Shown piece after piece: positions 1-7,133 of a stretch of DNA of 13,898 nucleotides. Positions within the stretch are counted from its first letter, which is position 1; the number at the start of each line of letters is the position of its first letter. Under the pieces are notes generated by a model. That model was not told the DNA's origin. It was given only the letters and a program-made list of their open reading frames with translations, and ran no database searches. Location: the NCBI GenBank assembly GCA_018821745.1, contig JAHJLU010000551.1:1-13898 (forward strand), read 5' to 3'. The DNA comes from Myxococcota bacterium (GTDB taxonomy: Bacteria > Myxococcota_A > Polyangia > HGW-17). The position numbers and the translations under genes were made by a program.

Positions 1-704
1 ATTGATGCGGCGTGGGCTTTTTTCCCCCGTTTTCGCTCGATGATTGCCTGCAGGAGTCGGTATGGAATGGGTTTTTGTCCCAACTCGATGGCCATGGAGA
101 CACTGGAGTTGGCCGCCTCCCAGTTGCCGAGCTCCATACGTGCCAGCGCCAGAGCGTAGAGATGCAGATGGGATCGGGGGAAGGAGACCATCTCCTGCTC
201 AATGAGCATGGCAGCTTCCTGGAACCGTTTCTGGATCAACAGCCGGGTGATGGAGGTCATGGATTTGAGCAGCTCGCGCTGGTGGATATTGCGTTTCCCC
301 GTGATGGTAGCCAGATAATTGCCCTTTACCACGTAATCGGGGATATCGTGTGCAAGGGCCAGAATAATGGAGAACTCGCCCTGGAGTATGCTGGATGCTG
401 TTTTGCCGAGGACTTTGTTTTGCCTGGTGAGGGTGGAGATGGCACTGTGATAGTTCTTCACAGTGTCAAGGCGGGTCTTTTTCAGGATCCCCTGGACCTT
501 GTGACGATCTCGCCGGTTTTTTGACTGCCGGAACACCAGCCAGGAGGTGAGGAAGGCACCCCCGATGAGGATCAGGGACAGGGAAAAGAGGGTGGCAAAC
601 GTCCTGAAATTACCAGGTTTATCAAAGGAAATACCCGGGTTGCTGGTGGGGTTGATGAAGCGCAGTAGAGGCTCGGGTTTGTTATTAAGAGAGTTGTCGT
701 CCAT
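1..704 (-). CDS. Membrane-anchored helical-repeat-like protein, 3' end missing
   Basis: Function not recognised. An open frame begins at the ATG at 704 and runs through the left edge without a stop, giving at least 234 residues. Residues about 34-58 form one transmembrane helix (LFSLSLILIGGAFLTSWLVF), preceded by a short polar N-terminus and followed by a basic stretch (RQSKNRRDRHK), which predicts a cytoplasmic basic side. The later part is helical and TPR-like in character (RFQEAAMLIEQEM, then ALALARMELGNWEAANSSVS), with alternating small and large residues as in paired helices. It lies 16 bases after the stop of the DUF3592-like gene on the same strand and is probably co-transcribed with it. 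No clear Shine-Dalgarno precedes the ATG and no upstream in-frame start is available, so translation may depend on coupling. The TPR reading is an inference by eye. Confidence 0.72.
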   Translation of the reverse strand, partial: MDDNSLNNKPEPLLRFINPTSNPGISFDKPGNFRTFATLFSLSLILIGGAFLTSWLVFRQSKNRRDRHKVQGILKKTRLDTVKNYHSAISTLTRQNKVLGKTASSILQGEFSIILALAHDIPDYVVKGNYLATITGKRNIHQRELLKSMTSITRLLIQKRFQEAAMLIEQEMVSFPRSHLHLYALALARMELGNWEAANSSVSMAIELGQKPIPYRLLQAIIERKRGKKAHAAS

Positions 705-720
705 GGGGTACCAGATGGGG

Positions 721-1365
721 CTATTCAGGCGGGTTTGGTGCAGCCTTGTTGTGATGGCGCCGCATATTTTGCTGGCGCCACAGCTCTTCCTGATGCTGCT
801 TCTCGGCGATCATAACCCGGCGTGTATTGACAATGAAAATGAATCCAAAACCGAGGAGTCCCAGGGCAGCCAGCGTGAACCCCAACTGGATGATCAACCA
901 GTTGCTCCAGGTCTCGAAGACGGCGTTCCGGGGATTTTCCGGGTTCATATAGATTTTGTAGGATTTTCTCGCCTTCATTTCATCGAAAGCTTTTCTCGCC
1001 TCCAGAATGGAGTCATAGGTTTCCCGGGTCTCGGACCACAGGAAGGACTGATTGGGGAGGCGAAGCCATGCGGGAAAACGCTCGTCAAAATAGGCGGCGT
1101 CGAAGAGTTTTCTCGGCTCGAACTTGAGGGTGAATTTAATTTTGAACCGCGATCCAGTGTCTTTGGCGACAAGGGATTTCGGGCCGTCAACGGAGATGAT
1201 TTTACCGCGCTCGAAGGTCGCCGGCACCGCAATCCACCGGTAATTTTTCGCGTACCACTCTTCAAAAGGCTTGAGACCATATACGGACATGAGAATGATC
1301 CCCGCCACCAGAAAAAGGAAGGGCATGATATAGCTCATTTTATTGGTGGATACTTCGTCGGCCAA
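721..1365 (-). CDS. DUF3592-like two-helix membrane protein, TTG start
   Basis: 214 residues. Helix 1 is at about residues 10-29, helix 2 at about 155-180, with a roughly 125-residue extracytoplasmic or cytosolic domain between. The domain begins WIAVPATFERGKIISVDG and ends YMNPENPRNAVFE just before helix 2; a beta-rich domain closed by Y-x-P-x-N-P then a hydrophobic helix is the pattern of the DUF3592 family, whose role is unknown. The C-terminal tail (about residue 181 on) is polar, rich in Arg, His and Gln. The start is TTG: the sequence AAAGGA lies 8 bases upstream of it, while the in-frame ATG at 1338 has no ribosome site and would cut into the N-terminus. The gene has its own promoter-like site 96 bases upstream and sits 142 bases after ftsY. 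Family assignment is moderate. Confidence 0.75.
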   Translation of the reverse strand: MADEVSTNKMSYIMPFLFLVAGIILMSVYGLKPFEEWYAKNYRWIAVPATFERGKIISVDGPKSLVAKDTGSRFKIKFTLKFEPRKLFDAAYFDERFPAWLRLPNQSFLWSETRETYDSILEARKAFDEMKARKSYKIYMNPENPRNAVFETWSNWLIIQLGFTLAALGLLGFGFIFIVNTRRVMIAEKQHQEELWRQQNMRRHHNKAAPNPPE

Positions 1366-1373
1366 GGCTTCAG

Positions 1374-1379
1374 TCCTTT
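1374..1379 (-). promoter_or_regulatory. Ribosome binding site that fixes a TTG start
   Basis: AAAGGA on the minus strand, 8 bases from the TTG at 1365. The alternative ATG at 1338 has no purine-rich element at a suitable distance, so this site decides for the TTG start of the DUF3592-like gene. Confidence 0.6.
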
Positions 1380-1460
1380 TGAGTGTTGTGGCCCGGATGC
1401 TCCATTGCAGTGGGCATGGAACAACGATGAGCAGTCATCTGCCACTTCCTTGATGGAGAG

Positions 1461-1488
1461 ATTATAACGGAAAAATTTGCTTTCACAA
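1461..1488 (-). promoter_or_regulatory. Sigma70-type promoter for the DUF3592-like gene
   Basis: Read on the minus strand: TTGTGA (4 of 6 to the -35 consensus), a 16-base spacer, then a perfect TATAAT. It lies between the ftsY stop at 1508 and the TTG start at 1365, giving a leader of roughly 85-95 bases. It would let the two downstream genes be transcribed apart from ftsY. Assigned from consensus match only. Confidence 0.6.
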
Positions 1489-1507
1489 TGAAAACCGAGC
1501 GTGTGGA

Positions 1508-2827
1508 CTACTCCTCCTCGTGCTCGAAAAGCGCCTCGGTGAATGCTGTCGCGTCAAAGGATCGCAGATCTTCTACCTGCTCACCGATACCGATAAAACG
1601 GACAGGGACCTTCATCTTGTCGCAAATCCCCAAGATTACGCCGCCCTTGGCTGTGCCATCCATTTTGGTAATGATTATCCCTGTAAAGTCCATCACCTTC
1701 ATGAATTCTTCAGCCTGATGGAGGGCGTTCTGACCGTTGGTGGCGTCGAGCACCAGGAAGGTCTCGTGGGGTGCACCCTCATATGCCTTATTGCAGACCC
1801 GGCGGACCTTCTGGAGCTCATCCATCAGATTTGTCTGGGTATGGAGTCGTCCTGCCGTATCTGCTATGACCACATCGATGCCCGTTTTTTCCGCCTGTTT
1901 CACCGCGTCAAAGATGACGGAAGAGGGATCGCTGCCCTCTTTCCCCTTGACGATTTCACAGCCTACCCTCTCCTTGGCCCAGATGGCCAACTGATCAATG
2001 GCGGCGGCGCGGAAAGTGTCTCCCGCTGCGAGCAGAACACTCTTCCCCTGTGCCTTGAAGTGGGAGGCAAGCTTACCGATAGTGGTGGTTTTTCCCACTC
2101 CGTTTACGCCGATAACCAAAATGACAAAGGGCTTTTTTCCCTCCATATGGAAACCGGTCTGGGGAATATCCAGAATTTTGATGCTCTCCTGTTTCAGCGT
2201 GTTCCACACGGTCTCCTGGTCATTCAATTCTTTGCGGGAGAGGTTCTCTTTTACGGTTTCGAACAGTTTTTCCGCCGTTGTTGGACCAATATCCGCAGTG
2301 AATAGAAGCACTTCCAGCTCTTCGAGGATCTCTTCGTCAATCTCTTTTTTAAAGGAGAGCAACTTCCCCAGGCGCGAAATAAAGCTGCCGCGCGTCTTCT
2401 TTAGACCCTCCTTGAGGGTCTTTGGGGCTTTTTGTTCGGGCTTTACTTCAGGCTCTTCTTCAGGCTCTTCTTCCAACTTGGGCGTTGCAGCGACAGGTTC
2501 ACTCGCAACCTCGGCTTCAACAACGGGAGCGTGTTTCTCTTTCAGGGCTTTTTCCACGGGAGAGGCAACGGGCTTTTCTTTTACCTGGAGAGTTTCGGGT
2601 TTTTCGCCGCGTTCGCCGGGTGCAGTTTCATAGGCAGCTTTCTTCGGCTGCTTCTTTGCCGGTTCCCCCCCGGATTTTGGAGAGGCCTGTTTTTCGGGAT
2701 GGGAGTCATCCTCCCGGTAGCCAAGTTCACGTTTTTTTGCCTTTATTTTCTGCGTAAACCGTATAGCCAGGTAGACAAACGAGAGACAAACGAGGATCAA
2801 AATTGCAGGTGCGAAAAATTCAGACAT
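1508..2827 (-). CDS. ftsY: Signal recognition particle receptor FtsY
   Basis: 439 residues. FtsY is the SRP receptor GTPase that docks ribosome-nascent chain complexes at the inner membrane and hands them to SecYEG. Residues 4-24 form a transmembrane helix, then come a basic stop (KIKAKKR) and a long linker (about 30-140) rich in Lys, Glu and Pro, including an acidic run EEEPEEEPEVKPEQ. The N domain starts near 145. The GTPase G domain shows GVNGVGKTT (240-248), DTFRAAA (270-276), DTAGR (323-327), TKMDGTAKGG (387-396) and GIGEQVEDL (413-421), all intact. The frame extends upstream to an ATG at 2893, but GGAGG sits 5 bases before the ATG at 2827, which also places the helix at the N-terminus. 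E. coli FtsY lacks this helix. The 126-base gap to the gene upstream holds no convincing promoter. Confidence 0.97.
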   Translation of the reverse strand: MSEFFAPAILILVCLSFVYLAIRFTQKIKAKKRELGYREDDSHPEKQASPKSGGEPAKKQPKKAAYETAPGERGEKPETLQVKEKPVASPVEKALKEKHAPVVEAEVASEPVAATPKLEEEPEEEPEVKPEQKAPKTLKEGLKKTRGSFISRLGKLLSFKKEIDEEILEELEVLLFTADIGPTTAEKLFETVKENLSRKELNDQETVWNTLKQESIKILDIPQTGFHMEGKKPFVILVIGVNGVGKTTTIGKLASHFKAQGKSVLLAAGDTFRAAAIDQLAIWAKERVGCEIVKGKEGSDPSSVIFDAVKQAEKTGIDVVIADTAGRLHTQTNLMDELQKVRRVCNKAYEGAPHETFLVLDATNGQNALHQAEEFMKVMDFTGIIITKMDGTAKGGVILGICDKMKVPVRFIGIGEQVEDLRSFDATAFTEALFEHEEE

Positions 2828-2832
2828 GTACT

Positions 2833-2837
2833 CCTCC
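2833..2837 (-). promoter_or_regulatory. Ribosome binding site of ftsY
   Basis: GGAGG on the minus strand, 5 bases upstream of the ATG at 2827. It excludes the longer in-frame start at 2893, which would add 22 polar residues before the membrane helix. Confidence 0.7.
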
Positions 2838-2953
2838 ACAATGGAATCAGGATGACGCACTCGGGCGTTTCCATGACCTATCAGAAAATGCACGGAAAGG
2901 GAACCAGGAACCGCCCCCGGGTAGTGTCACCAGTGGTGGATTCGGGGTGGGGG

Positions 2954-5900
2954 TTATTCGCGGCGAAGCCGCAGGCCGCCTAAAAGCAGCATAACAAGCA
3001 AAATGGGGAGAAGCGGGGCGCGGGAGTTACGCTGTCCGACGGCTCTGCACTGGCAGGTGCCGACACTCTCAACGCAGATCGTTGCTGCGGGTGTTTTTCC
3101 ATCGCAGTTGGTGTCTGTTTCTCCGCACACCTCGTTTACACCGGGGTTGATGTCGGGGTTGGAGTCATCGCAGTCGAGCTGGGCACAGCCTGGTCCGACT
3201 CCAAATCCGTCGCCATCATGGTCTTTGCAGATGGGACAATCGTCGTCAGCTACGTTGTCTCCGTCCTGGTCGATGCCGTCACCACAGATCTCCCGAGCGT
3301 TGGGGTAGGTGGAGGGGTTGTTGTCATCGGGATCTTGTCGGTCACAGTCTGCACCGACACCCCAGCCGTCACCGTCGTGGTCCACGCAGTCAACAGTGGG
3401 ACACATGCCCAGGCAGGTGGCGTCACCGGAGCAACCGACAACACATTCGTGATCAAGGCACTGCTCTCCGCCGGCGGCGGACCAGTCATCGGCCGTGCCG
3501 TCGCAGTCATTGTCGATTCCGTCACAAGTCTCCACGGCGTTGGGGAAGATGGTGTCATCATCGGGAGCGCAGTCTTCCCACGGACAACCGGGACCAACTC
3601 CCCAACCGTCACCGTCAGTATCCACGCAGGTTTCCACCCAGATGGGGCAGGCGTCGATACAGGCGTTGAGCCCGGTGTCGCAGCCGACACCTGTGGCACA
3701 TGCTTCCTGACAGGCGAGGATGCAGGCCGGATCATGGCAGGGGCCTGTTGCGGTAGTGTCTGCCGCGAGACAATTGTCGGGGGGACCCGAGGTGTTGTGC
3801 TCTTCGAGGCAGGCTTCGATCTGCTCGGGGGGCAGTGCCAGACACTCTTCGGCGTCGGCGGGATCCACACATGGCGTGTCGGTGATGGAAAGGTTGCAGT
3901 TCTCATCATCGTTGTTGCCGCAGATCTCCACGCCGCCGGGATGGACCCAGGCCCTGGTGTCGTCGCAGTCTTTGGGGAGACCCACACAGTCCTCACCGTT
4001 TCCGGCGAAGTAACCGTCGCCGTCCATGTCGACACAGGTGTCGCACATTCCGTCGGGGACGAAGTCACAGTTGTCATCGATGCCGTCGCCGCAATTTTCT
4101 ATAGCGCCTGGGTTCATATCGGGGTTGTTGTCGTCGCAGTCCTGGGGACCCTGGCACCCTTCACCCACACCGAAGCCGTCGTTGTCGTTGTCTTCGCAGT
4201 AGGTGCCGGGACAGCCGTCATCGGGGATGCCGTCGCAGTCGTTATCCACGTGGTCTCCGCAGATCTCGACGGATCCGGCCCAACCACAGTCGGGGTTGGA
4301 GTCATCGCCGTCCTGGGGAGGCGGACAGGCAGCCACGCAGGCTGTGTAGTTTGGCTTGCCTTCACAGAGGGCGACACAGGCGGGGTCTTTGAAGTCGGGG
4401 CACTCGGCGACACAGGTGTTGTAATTTGGCTTGCCTTCACACTCGGCGACGCAGGCGGGGTCCTTCATGGGAGGACATTCCTCAATGCACGAGATATTAC
4501 CGTCGCAGGCTGCGACACATTCGGGATCACGGGGGCCGGGGCATGCGGTACCGGTGCAGGCGCCGTCACCATCTTCATCACAGACATCGACGCCGGGGCA
4601 GCAGTCATCGGCATAGCCGTCGCAGTCGTTGTCGATGTTGTCTCCACAAATATCTGCCTGACCGGGTTTGCGGTCGGGATCGTCGTCGTCACAGTCTACG
4701 TTGGAGGGGTTGCAGTCGGGACCTGCGGGGACACCGTCACCGTCGTTATCGACACAATTGACTCCGGCACAGCCATCGTTGGCAGTTCCGTTGCAGTTGT
4801 CGTCGATGTTGTTGGTGCAGTCTTCTTCGGCCCCTGGATGGACGGCGGGATCGTCATCATCGCAGTCAAGTTTTGACTCATCCACGGGACATCCGGCGAT
4901 GCAGGTCTCATTGCCTTCACAGTTAATAACGCACAGGGGCTCCTGAGCGCAGTCACGGCCGTAGCCGAACCCGTCGCCGTCGTGGTCTTCACAACCGGCG
5001 GGCATAACACCCTTGGGTACTTCAACAGGGAGAGGCCCCTTCTGGTTGGTGACCCGGTCGGGATCGATAACAAAATCGTCGGCGTCGGCCTGAAGATAGG
5101 AGGAGTATTCCCCCACAGGAGTGTTATAGCGCAGGAACTGGTGTGTTACGCACTGCGCGGGTCTTGGATACTCGTCATCGGAGGGAAGGGGACCGTGGGG
5201 CAGCGATGGCTCACCCACATGAACGTCACCGGGCTGACCGGAGGTGGGGGGATTGTCCCGTTCCCGGTGGTAATAGAGATCGATCCAGTAGACACCGGAC
5301 TCGACGGCGCCGATATTGCAGACCTCTACGGTGTAGGTGACGGTGTAGGGGGCGGATTCGGAGACCGTGGCCTCAAACTTGTTGATCACCAGATCGGGGT
5401 TGGCCATGTTGATGAAAATCGGCGCGGAGACGTTGTTGTCCTCGTTTGCCTCTTCCACAAATTCACCGGAGTCGGCTTTGCAGTAGGAATGGTAGAAACC
5501 ATTGGGTGTGGGGTTTCTGGTTACCTCGATGGGATCGGGTTTTTTGTCACCATCGATATCTTCCTCGGTGCACAGGGGGGTACACTCCAGGGTGGTTCCG
5601 CCCCAGGACCAATTCCAGGCACAGTTCGGAGGATCAAGTTCTGTATAGGATTTGAAGGTGTCGGAGTATTCGCCGTCTCCGGGAGGGGTCGTCCGGTTGA
5701 AGTAAATACCCACACGGAAGTTTTCCGCCTTGTGGGTCCCTTTGTTGCAGACCTTGAACTTGTACTTGAGCTCGGCACCTTTTTGGGAATACCAGAAATA
5801 GGCAACATAGAGGTCCGGGCCGATACGCCAGGGGACACCACCGAAAATATTATTGGATTCGCTGGCATCGTCGGCGGTGCCCAGGACGTTGTCGGGGTCA

Positions 5901-6292
5901 ACCACGCAATAAAGATTGTAGACACCCATGCCGTAGCTGATGTTACGGACCGTGTATTTCACATCTTCACAGGTGGCTGCGTAATACCACCACGAGCCCC
6001 AAGTGTCGAAACTACTTGAGACATCAATATGATAGGGTGTATCAGATGGTGGAAATGAGGGCCGGGCGGTGAGATTGGGGTAAAAACGCACGGTGAAGTA
6101 GTGAGTGCCCCAGTCCCACCAGTCGGTGTTGGTGTCACAGACCCGCGCCGCAAAATCCACATCCACTTTTTTGGTGGCGGGATTGAGGTAGGCGTGGGCA
6201 TTACAATTGGCAATATAGAGGTCGTCCGCTTGGGCCGTGGGAATGAAAAACACGGAAACCAGTAGAAAAACCAACAATGTGACCTGTTTCAT
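2954..6292 (-). CDS. Secreted CARDB / MopE-repeat Cys-rich surface protein with MYXO-CTERM-like tail
   Basis: 1112 residues. A signal peptide (1-22, ending TAQA) is followed by three CARDB-like beta domains (about 23-157, 158-297, 298-427); the first two end with an Asn-rich closing strand (ASESNNI, ANEDNNV). Residues 434-1066 hold eight MopE-like units of the form C-x-D-x-D-G-D-G ... DCDDxxP ... ICGDxIDxDCDG (Pfam 'putative metal-binding motif'), rich in Asp loops of the calcium-binding type. There are about 80 Cys between residues 434 and 1082, so it is presumably disulfide-bonded outside the cytoplasm. The tail, CQC at 1080-1082, a Leu-rich helix and RRE at the end, resembles the MYXO-CTERM sorting signal. 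The ATG at 6292 has GGAAAGGG 7 bases upstream; the in-frame ATG at 6331 would disrupt the signal peptide. Likely role: surface adhesion or metal/calcium binding. Ligand unknown. Confidence 0.9.
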   Translation of the reverse strand: MKQVTLLVFLLVSVFFIPTAQADDLYIANCNAHAYLNPATKKVDVDFAARVCDTNTDWWDWGTHYFTVRFYPNLTARPSFPPSDTPYHIDVSSSFDTWGSWWYYAATCEDVKYTVRNISYGMGVYNLYCVVDPDNVLGTADDASESNNIFGGVPWRIGPDLYVAYFWYSQKGAELKYKFKVCNKGTHKAENFRVGIYFNRTTPPGDGEYSDTFKSYTELDPPNCAWNWSWGGTTLECTPLCTEEDIDGDKKPDPIEVTRNPTPNGFYHSYCKADSGEFVEEANEDNNVSAPIFINMANPDLVINKFEATVSESAPYTVTYTVEVCNIGAVESGVYWIDLYYHRERDNPPTSGQPGDVHVGEPSLPHGPLPSDDEYPRPAQCVTHQFLRYNTPVGEYSSYLQADADDFVIDPDRVTNQKGPLPVEVPKGVMPAGCEDHDGDGFGYGRDCAQEPLCVINCEGNETCIAGCPVDESKLDCDDDDPAVHPGAEEDCTNNIDDNCNGTANDGCAGVNCVDNDGDGVPAGPDCNPSNVDCDDDDPDRKPGQADICGDNIDNDCDGYADDCCPGVDVCDEDGDGACTGTACPGPRDPECVAACDGNISCIEECPPMKDPACVAECEGKPNYNTCVAECPDFKDPACVALCEGKPNYTACVAACPPPQDGDDSNPDCGWAGSVEICGDHVDNDCDGIPDDGCPGTYCEDNDNDGFGVGEGCQGPQDCDDNNPDMNPGAIENCGDGIDDNCDFVPDGMCDTCVDMDGDGYFAGNGEDCVGLPKDCDDTRAWVHPGGVEICGNNDDENCNLSITDTPCVDPADAEECLALPPEQIEACLEEHNTSGPPDNCLAADTTATGPCHDPACILACQEACATGVGCDTGLNACIDACPIWVETCVDTDGDGWGVGPGCPWEDCAPDDDTIFPNAVETCDGIDNDCDGTADDWSAAGGEQCLDHECVVGCSGDATCLGMCPTVDCVDHDGDGWGVGADCDRQDPDDNNPSTYPNAREICGDGIDQDGDNVADDDCPICKDHDGDGFGVGPGCAQLDCDDSNPDINPGVNEVCGETDTNCDGKTPAATICVESVGTCQCRAVGQRNSRAPLLPILLVMLLLGGLRLRRE
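2957..3055 (-). other. MYXO-CTERM-like C-terminal sorting tail
   Basis: Last 33 residues of the repeat protein: CQCRAVGQRNSRAP, then a helix LLPILLVMLLLGGL, then RLRRE and the stop. An invariant Cys, a hydrophobic helix and a terminal Arg cluster are the three parts of the MYXO-CTERM signal (TIGR03901), which is processed in Myxococcota by a membrane protease (myxosortase) so that the protein reaches the cell surface. Here the Cys is doubled as CxC, so which Cys would be the processed one is unclear. No myxosortase gene is in the window. Confidence 0.7.
3095..4993 (-). repeat. Eight MopE-like metal-binding protein repeats
   Basis: Eight diverged coding repeats (residues 434-1066). Typical openings are CEDHDGDGFGYG, CVDNDGDG, CDEDGDG, CEDNDNDGFGVG, CVDMDGDG, CVDTDGDGWGVG, CVDHDGDGWGVG and CKDHDGDGFGVG; typical closings are EICGDGID and NDCDG. 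Unit length varies because units 1, 3, 5 and 6 carry inserted Cys segments with the pattern CX3C-X5..8-CX3C: CVINCEGNETCIAGC in unit 1, three copies in unit 3, a longer related form in unit 5, and CVVGCSGDATCLGMC in unit 6. Because GAC, GAT and GGC codons read backwards as GTC, ATC and GCC, the plus strand here is also free of stops over long stretches; those antisense frames are artefacts. Confidence 0.88.
4310..4459 (-). repeat. 75-bp tandem duplication inside MopE unit 3
   Basis: Two adjacent 75-base copies (4385-4459 and 4310-4384), each coding for 25 residues that begin PACVA, contain CEGKPNY and continue into a CVAxCP pair. The shared stretch TTGGCTTGCCTTCAC (plus strand) occurs at 4351 and 4426, exactly 75 apart. 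The copies remain close at DNA level whereas the other units have drifted, so this duplication is the youngest event in the repeat array. Confidence 0.9.
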
Positions 6293-6381
6293 GTTAAATC
6301 CCTTTCCAGGAAAGATGCACCAGCTGTTCACCCGGGTCCCGAAGGTTCCCCGGTGTTAGTGTTGCAAGGACTGCAATCGGT

Positions 6382-6410
6382 ACAATATTCCGAAGATAAA
6401 TATATCACAA
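6382..6410 (-). promoter_or_regulatory. Candidate promoter of the MopE-repeat gene
   Basis: On the minus strand TTGTGA (4 of 6), a 17-base spacer and TATTGT (4 of 6), in an AT-rich patch about 90 bases upstream of the ATG at 6292. The -35 hexamer is the same as in the promoter at 1461-1488. Match is modest; another pairing a few bases away cannot be excluded. Confidence 0.4.
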
Positions 6411-6459
6411 AGTATGGCAATTTCCAGCACTCCTTGACATTTCATCCCTGCACGGGAGA

Positions 6460-6990
6460 TCACAGAGTGTGAAGGAAGGCCCTGAGGCGCTCAAGATCTG
6501 ACTGGATTTTCCTCAGGGGGAGGGTGAAAAGTGTGGTGTTTTCACAGGTGACGGTGGAAGGGAGGAACAGGGAGATCTCCTTTGACAGCGTATACAGGTG
6601 GGGAGTGAGAGCGCTCCTGGTCCCCAGGGGATCATAATTGAGCAGCCGTTTCTGGAGTAAGGTCCCCTTAGCCAACCAGGTTTTCTGGAATGCATTCAAT
6701 ACGGTCCGGTCCGGCACACCATTATTTTCCTTACACACCGAGGCCGCCTGCCGGGGAAAGTCAGACACGAGGGCCGAGATTTGGGAGATAATGGACCGGG
6801 CTTCTTTTTTATGCTCGCGATCGAAGCTCCGCTGCTTTGGTGTCGCCGCTATGGGTTGGACAGTTGTGGTCTTCGGGTTCGGTTTTTGTACCGCAAGAGG
6901 CGTTGGCTCCACCCTCTCCTCATTTTTTGATCTGCACGAGACAAGGAGCATGATGGATATTATCAGGGAGATGATGGTCACGGATTTCAT
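6460..6990 (-). CDS. Small lipoprotein of unknown function
   Basis: 176 residues, family not recognised. The signal MKSVTIISLIISIMLLVSC ends with the lipobox LVSC (Cys19), so it should be lipid-modified and membrane-bound. A Pro/Thr-rich linker (about 25-52) leads to a mostly helical basic domain (about 55-176) with two further Cys (86 and 149) that could pair. The open frame reaches back to 7104, but only the ATG at 6990 gives a proper lipoprotein signal; a weak GGGAC lies just upstream. It is transcribed away from the nucleotidyltransferase gene, with which it shares a 143-base divergent intergenic region (6991-7133) that carries an A-rich run and a short inverted repeat at 7086-7096 but no promoter I would assign. 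The MopE-repeat gene follows 167 bases downstream with its own candidate promoter. Confidence 0.8.
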   Translation of the reverse strand: MKSVTIISLIISIMLLVSCRSKNEERVEPTPLAVQKPNPKTTTVQPIAATPKQRSFDREHKKEARSIISQISALVSDFPRQAASVCKENNGVPDRTVLNAFQKTWLAKGTLLQKRLLNYDPLGTRSALTPHLYTLSKEISLFLPSTVTCENTTLFTLPLRKIQSDLERLRAFLHTL

Positions 6991-7133
6991 GGTCCCAGCA
7001 TATCTTCGGCCGGGGAAAAAACAAAAAATCGAACGCGCCGTTTTATCGGGAGTGGGCAGTATGGTATGGACATGGGGCTCCAACTGGTTTAAAACCGTGC
7101 CCAATCAGGCGTCTGCCTTTTCTGGAGGAACCA

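Noticed and set aside
1420..1450. GG-N-GC pattern suggesting a sigma54 promoter upstream of the DUF3592-like gene
   Set aside because: The spacing between GG and GC is 9 rather than 10 bases and the flanks do not match; the nearby sigma70-type site is much better.
12..1467. Two long plus-strand frames (12-524 and 547-1467)
   Set aside because: They are antisense to the helical-repeat-like gene and the DUF3592-like gene. Their sequences are irregular in composition and lack recognisable domains and convincing ribosome sites, whereas the minus-strand proteins have clear membrane helices and ordered spacing.
2928..2938. CACCAGTGGTG palindrome after the repeat-protein stop as a terminator
   Set aside because: The arms are 5 bp with a single central base, so it cannot form a normal hairpin, and no T-run follows on the minus strand.
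3218..4876. Plus-strand open frame of 552 residues opposite the MopE repeats
   Set aside because: It is the reverse reading of the repeats: Asp and Gly codons GAC, GAT, GGC read as GTC, ATC, GCC, giving a Val/Ile/Ala-rich sequence with no stops. The minus-strand frame has a signal peptide, domains and a sorting tail; the plus frame has no ribosome site and no domain.
3095..4993. Regularly spaced repeats as a possible CRISPR array
   Set aside because: Repeats are in frame, diverged, of unequal length and encode a known protein motif; there are no identical repeats with unique spacers.
7086..7096. GGTTT-A-AAACC inverted repeat in the divergent region, a possible operator
   Set aside because: Only 5-bp arms and AT-rich, with no assigned promoter beside it; such a repeat is expected by chance.
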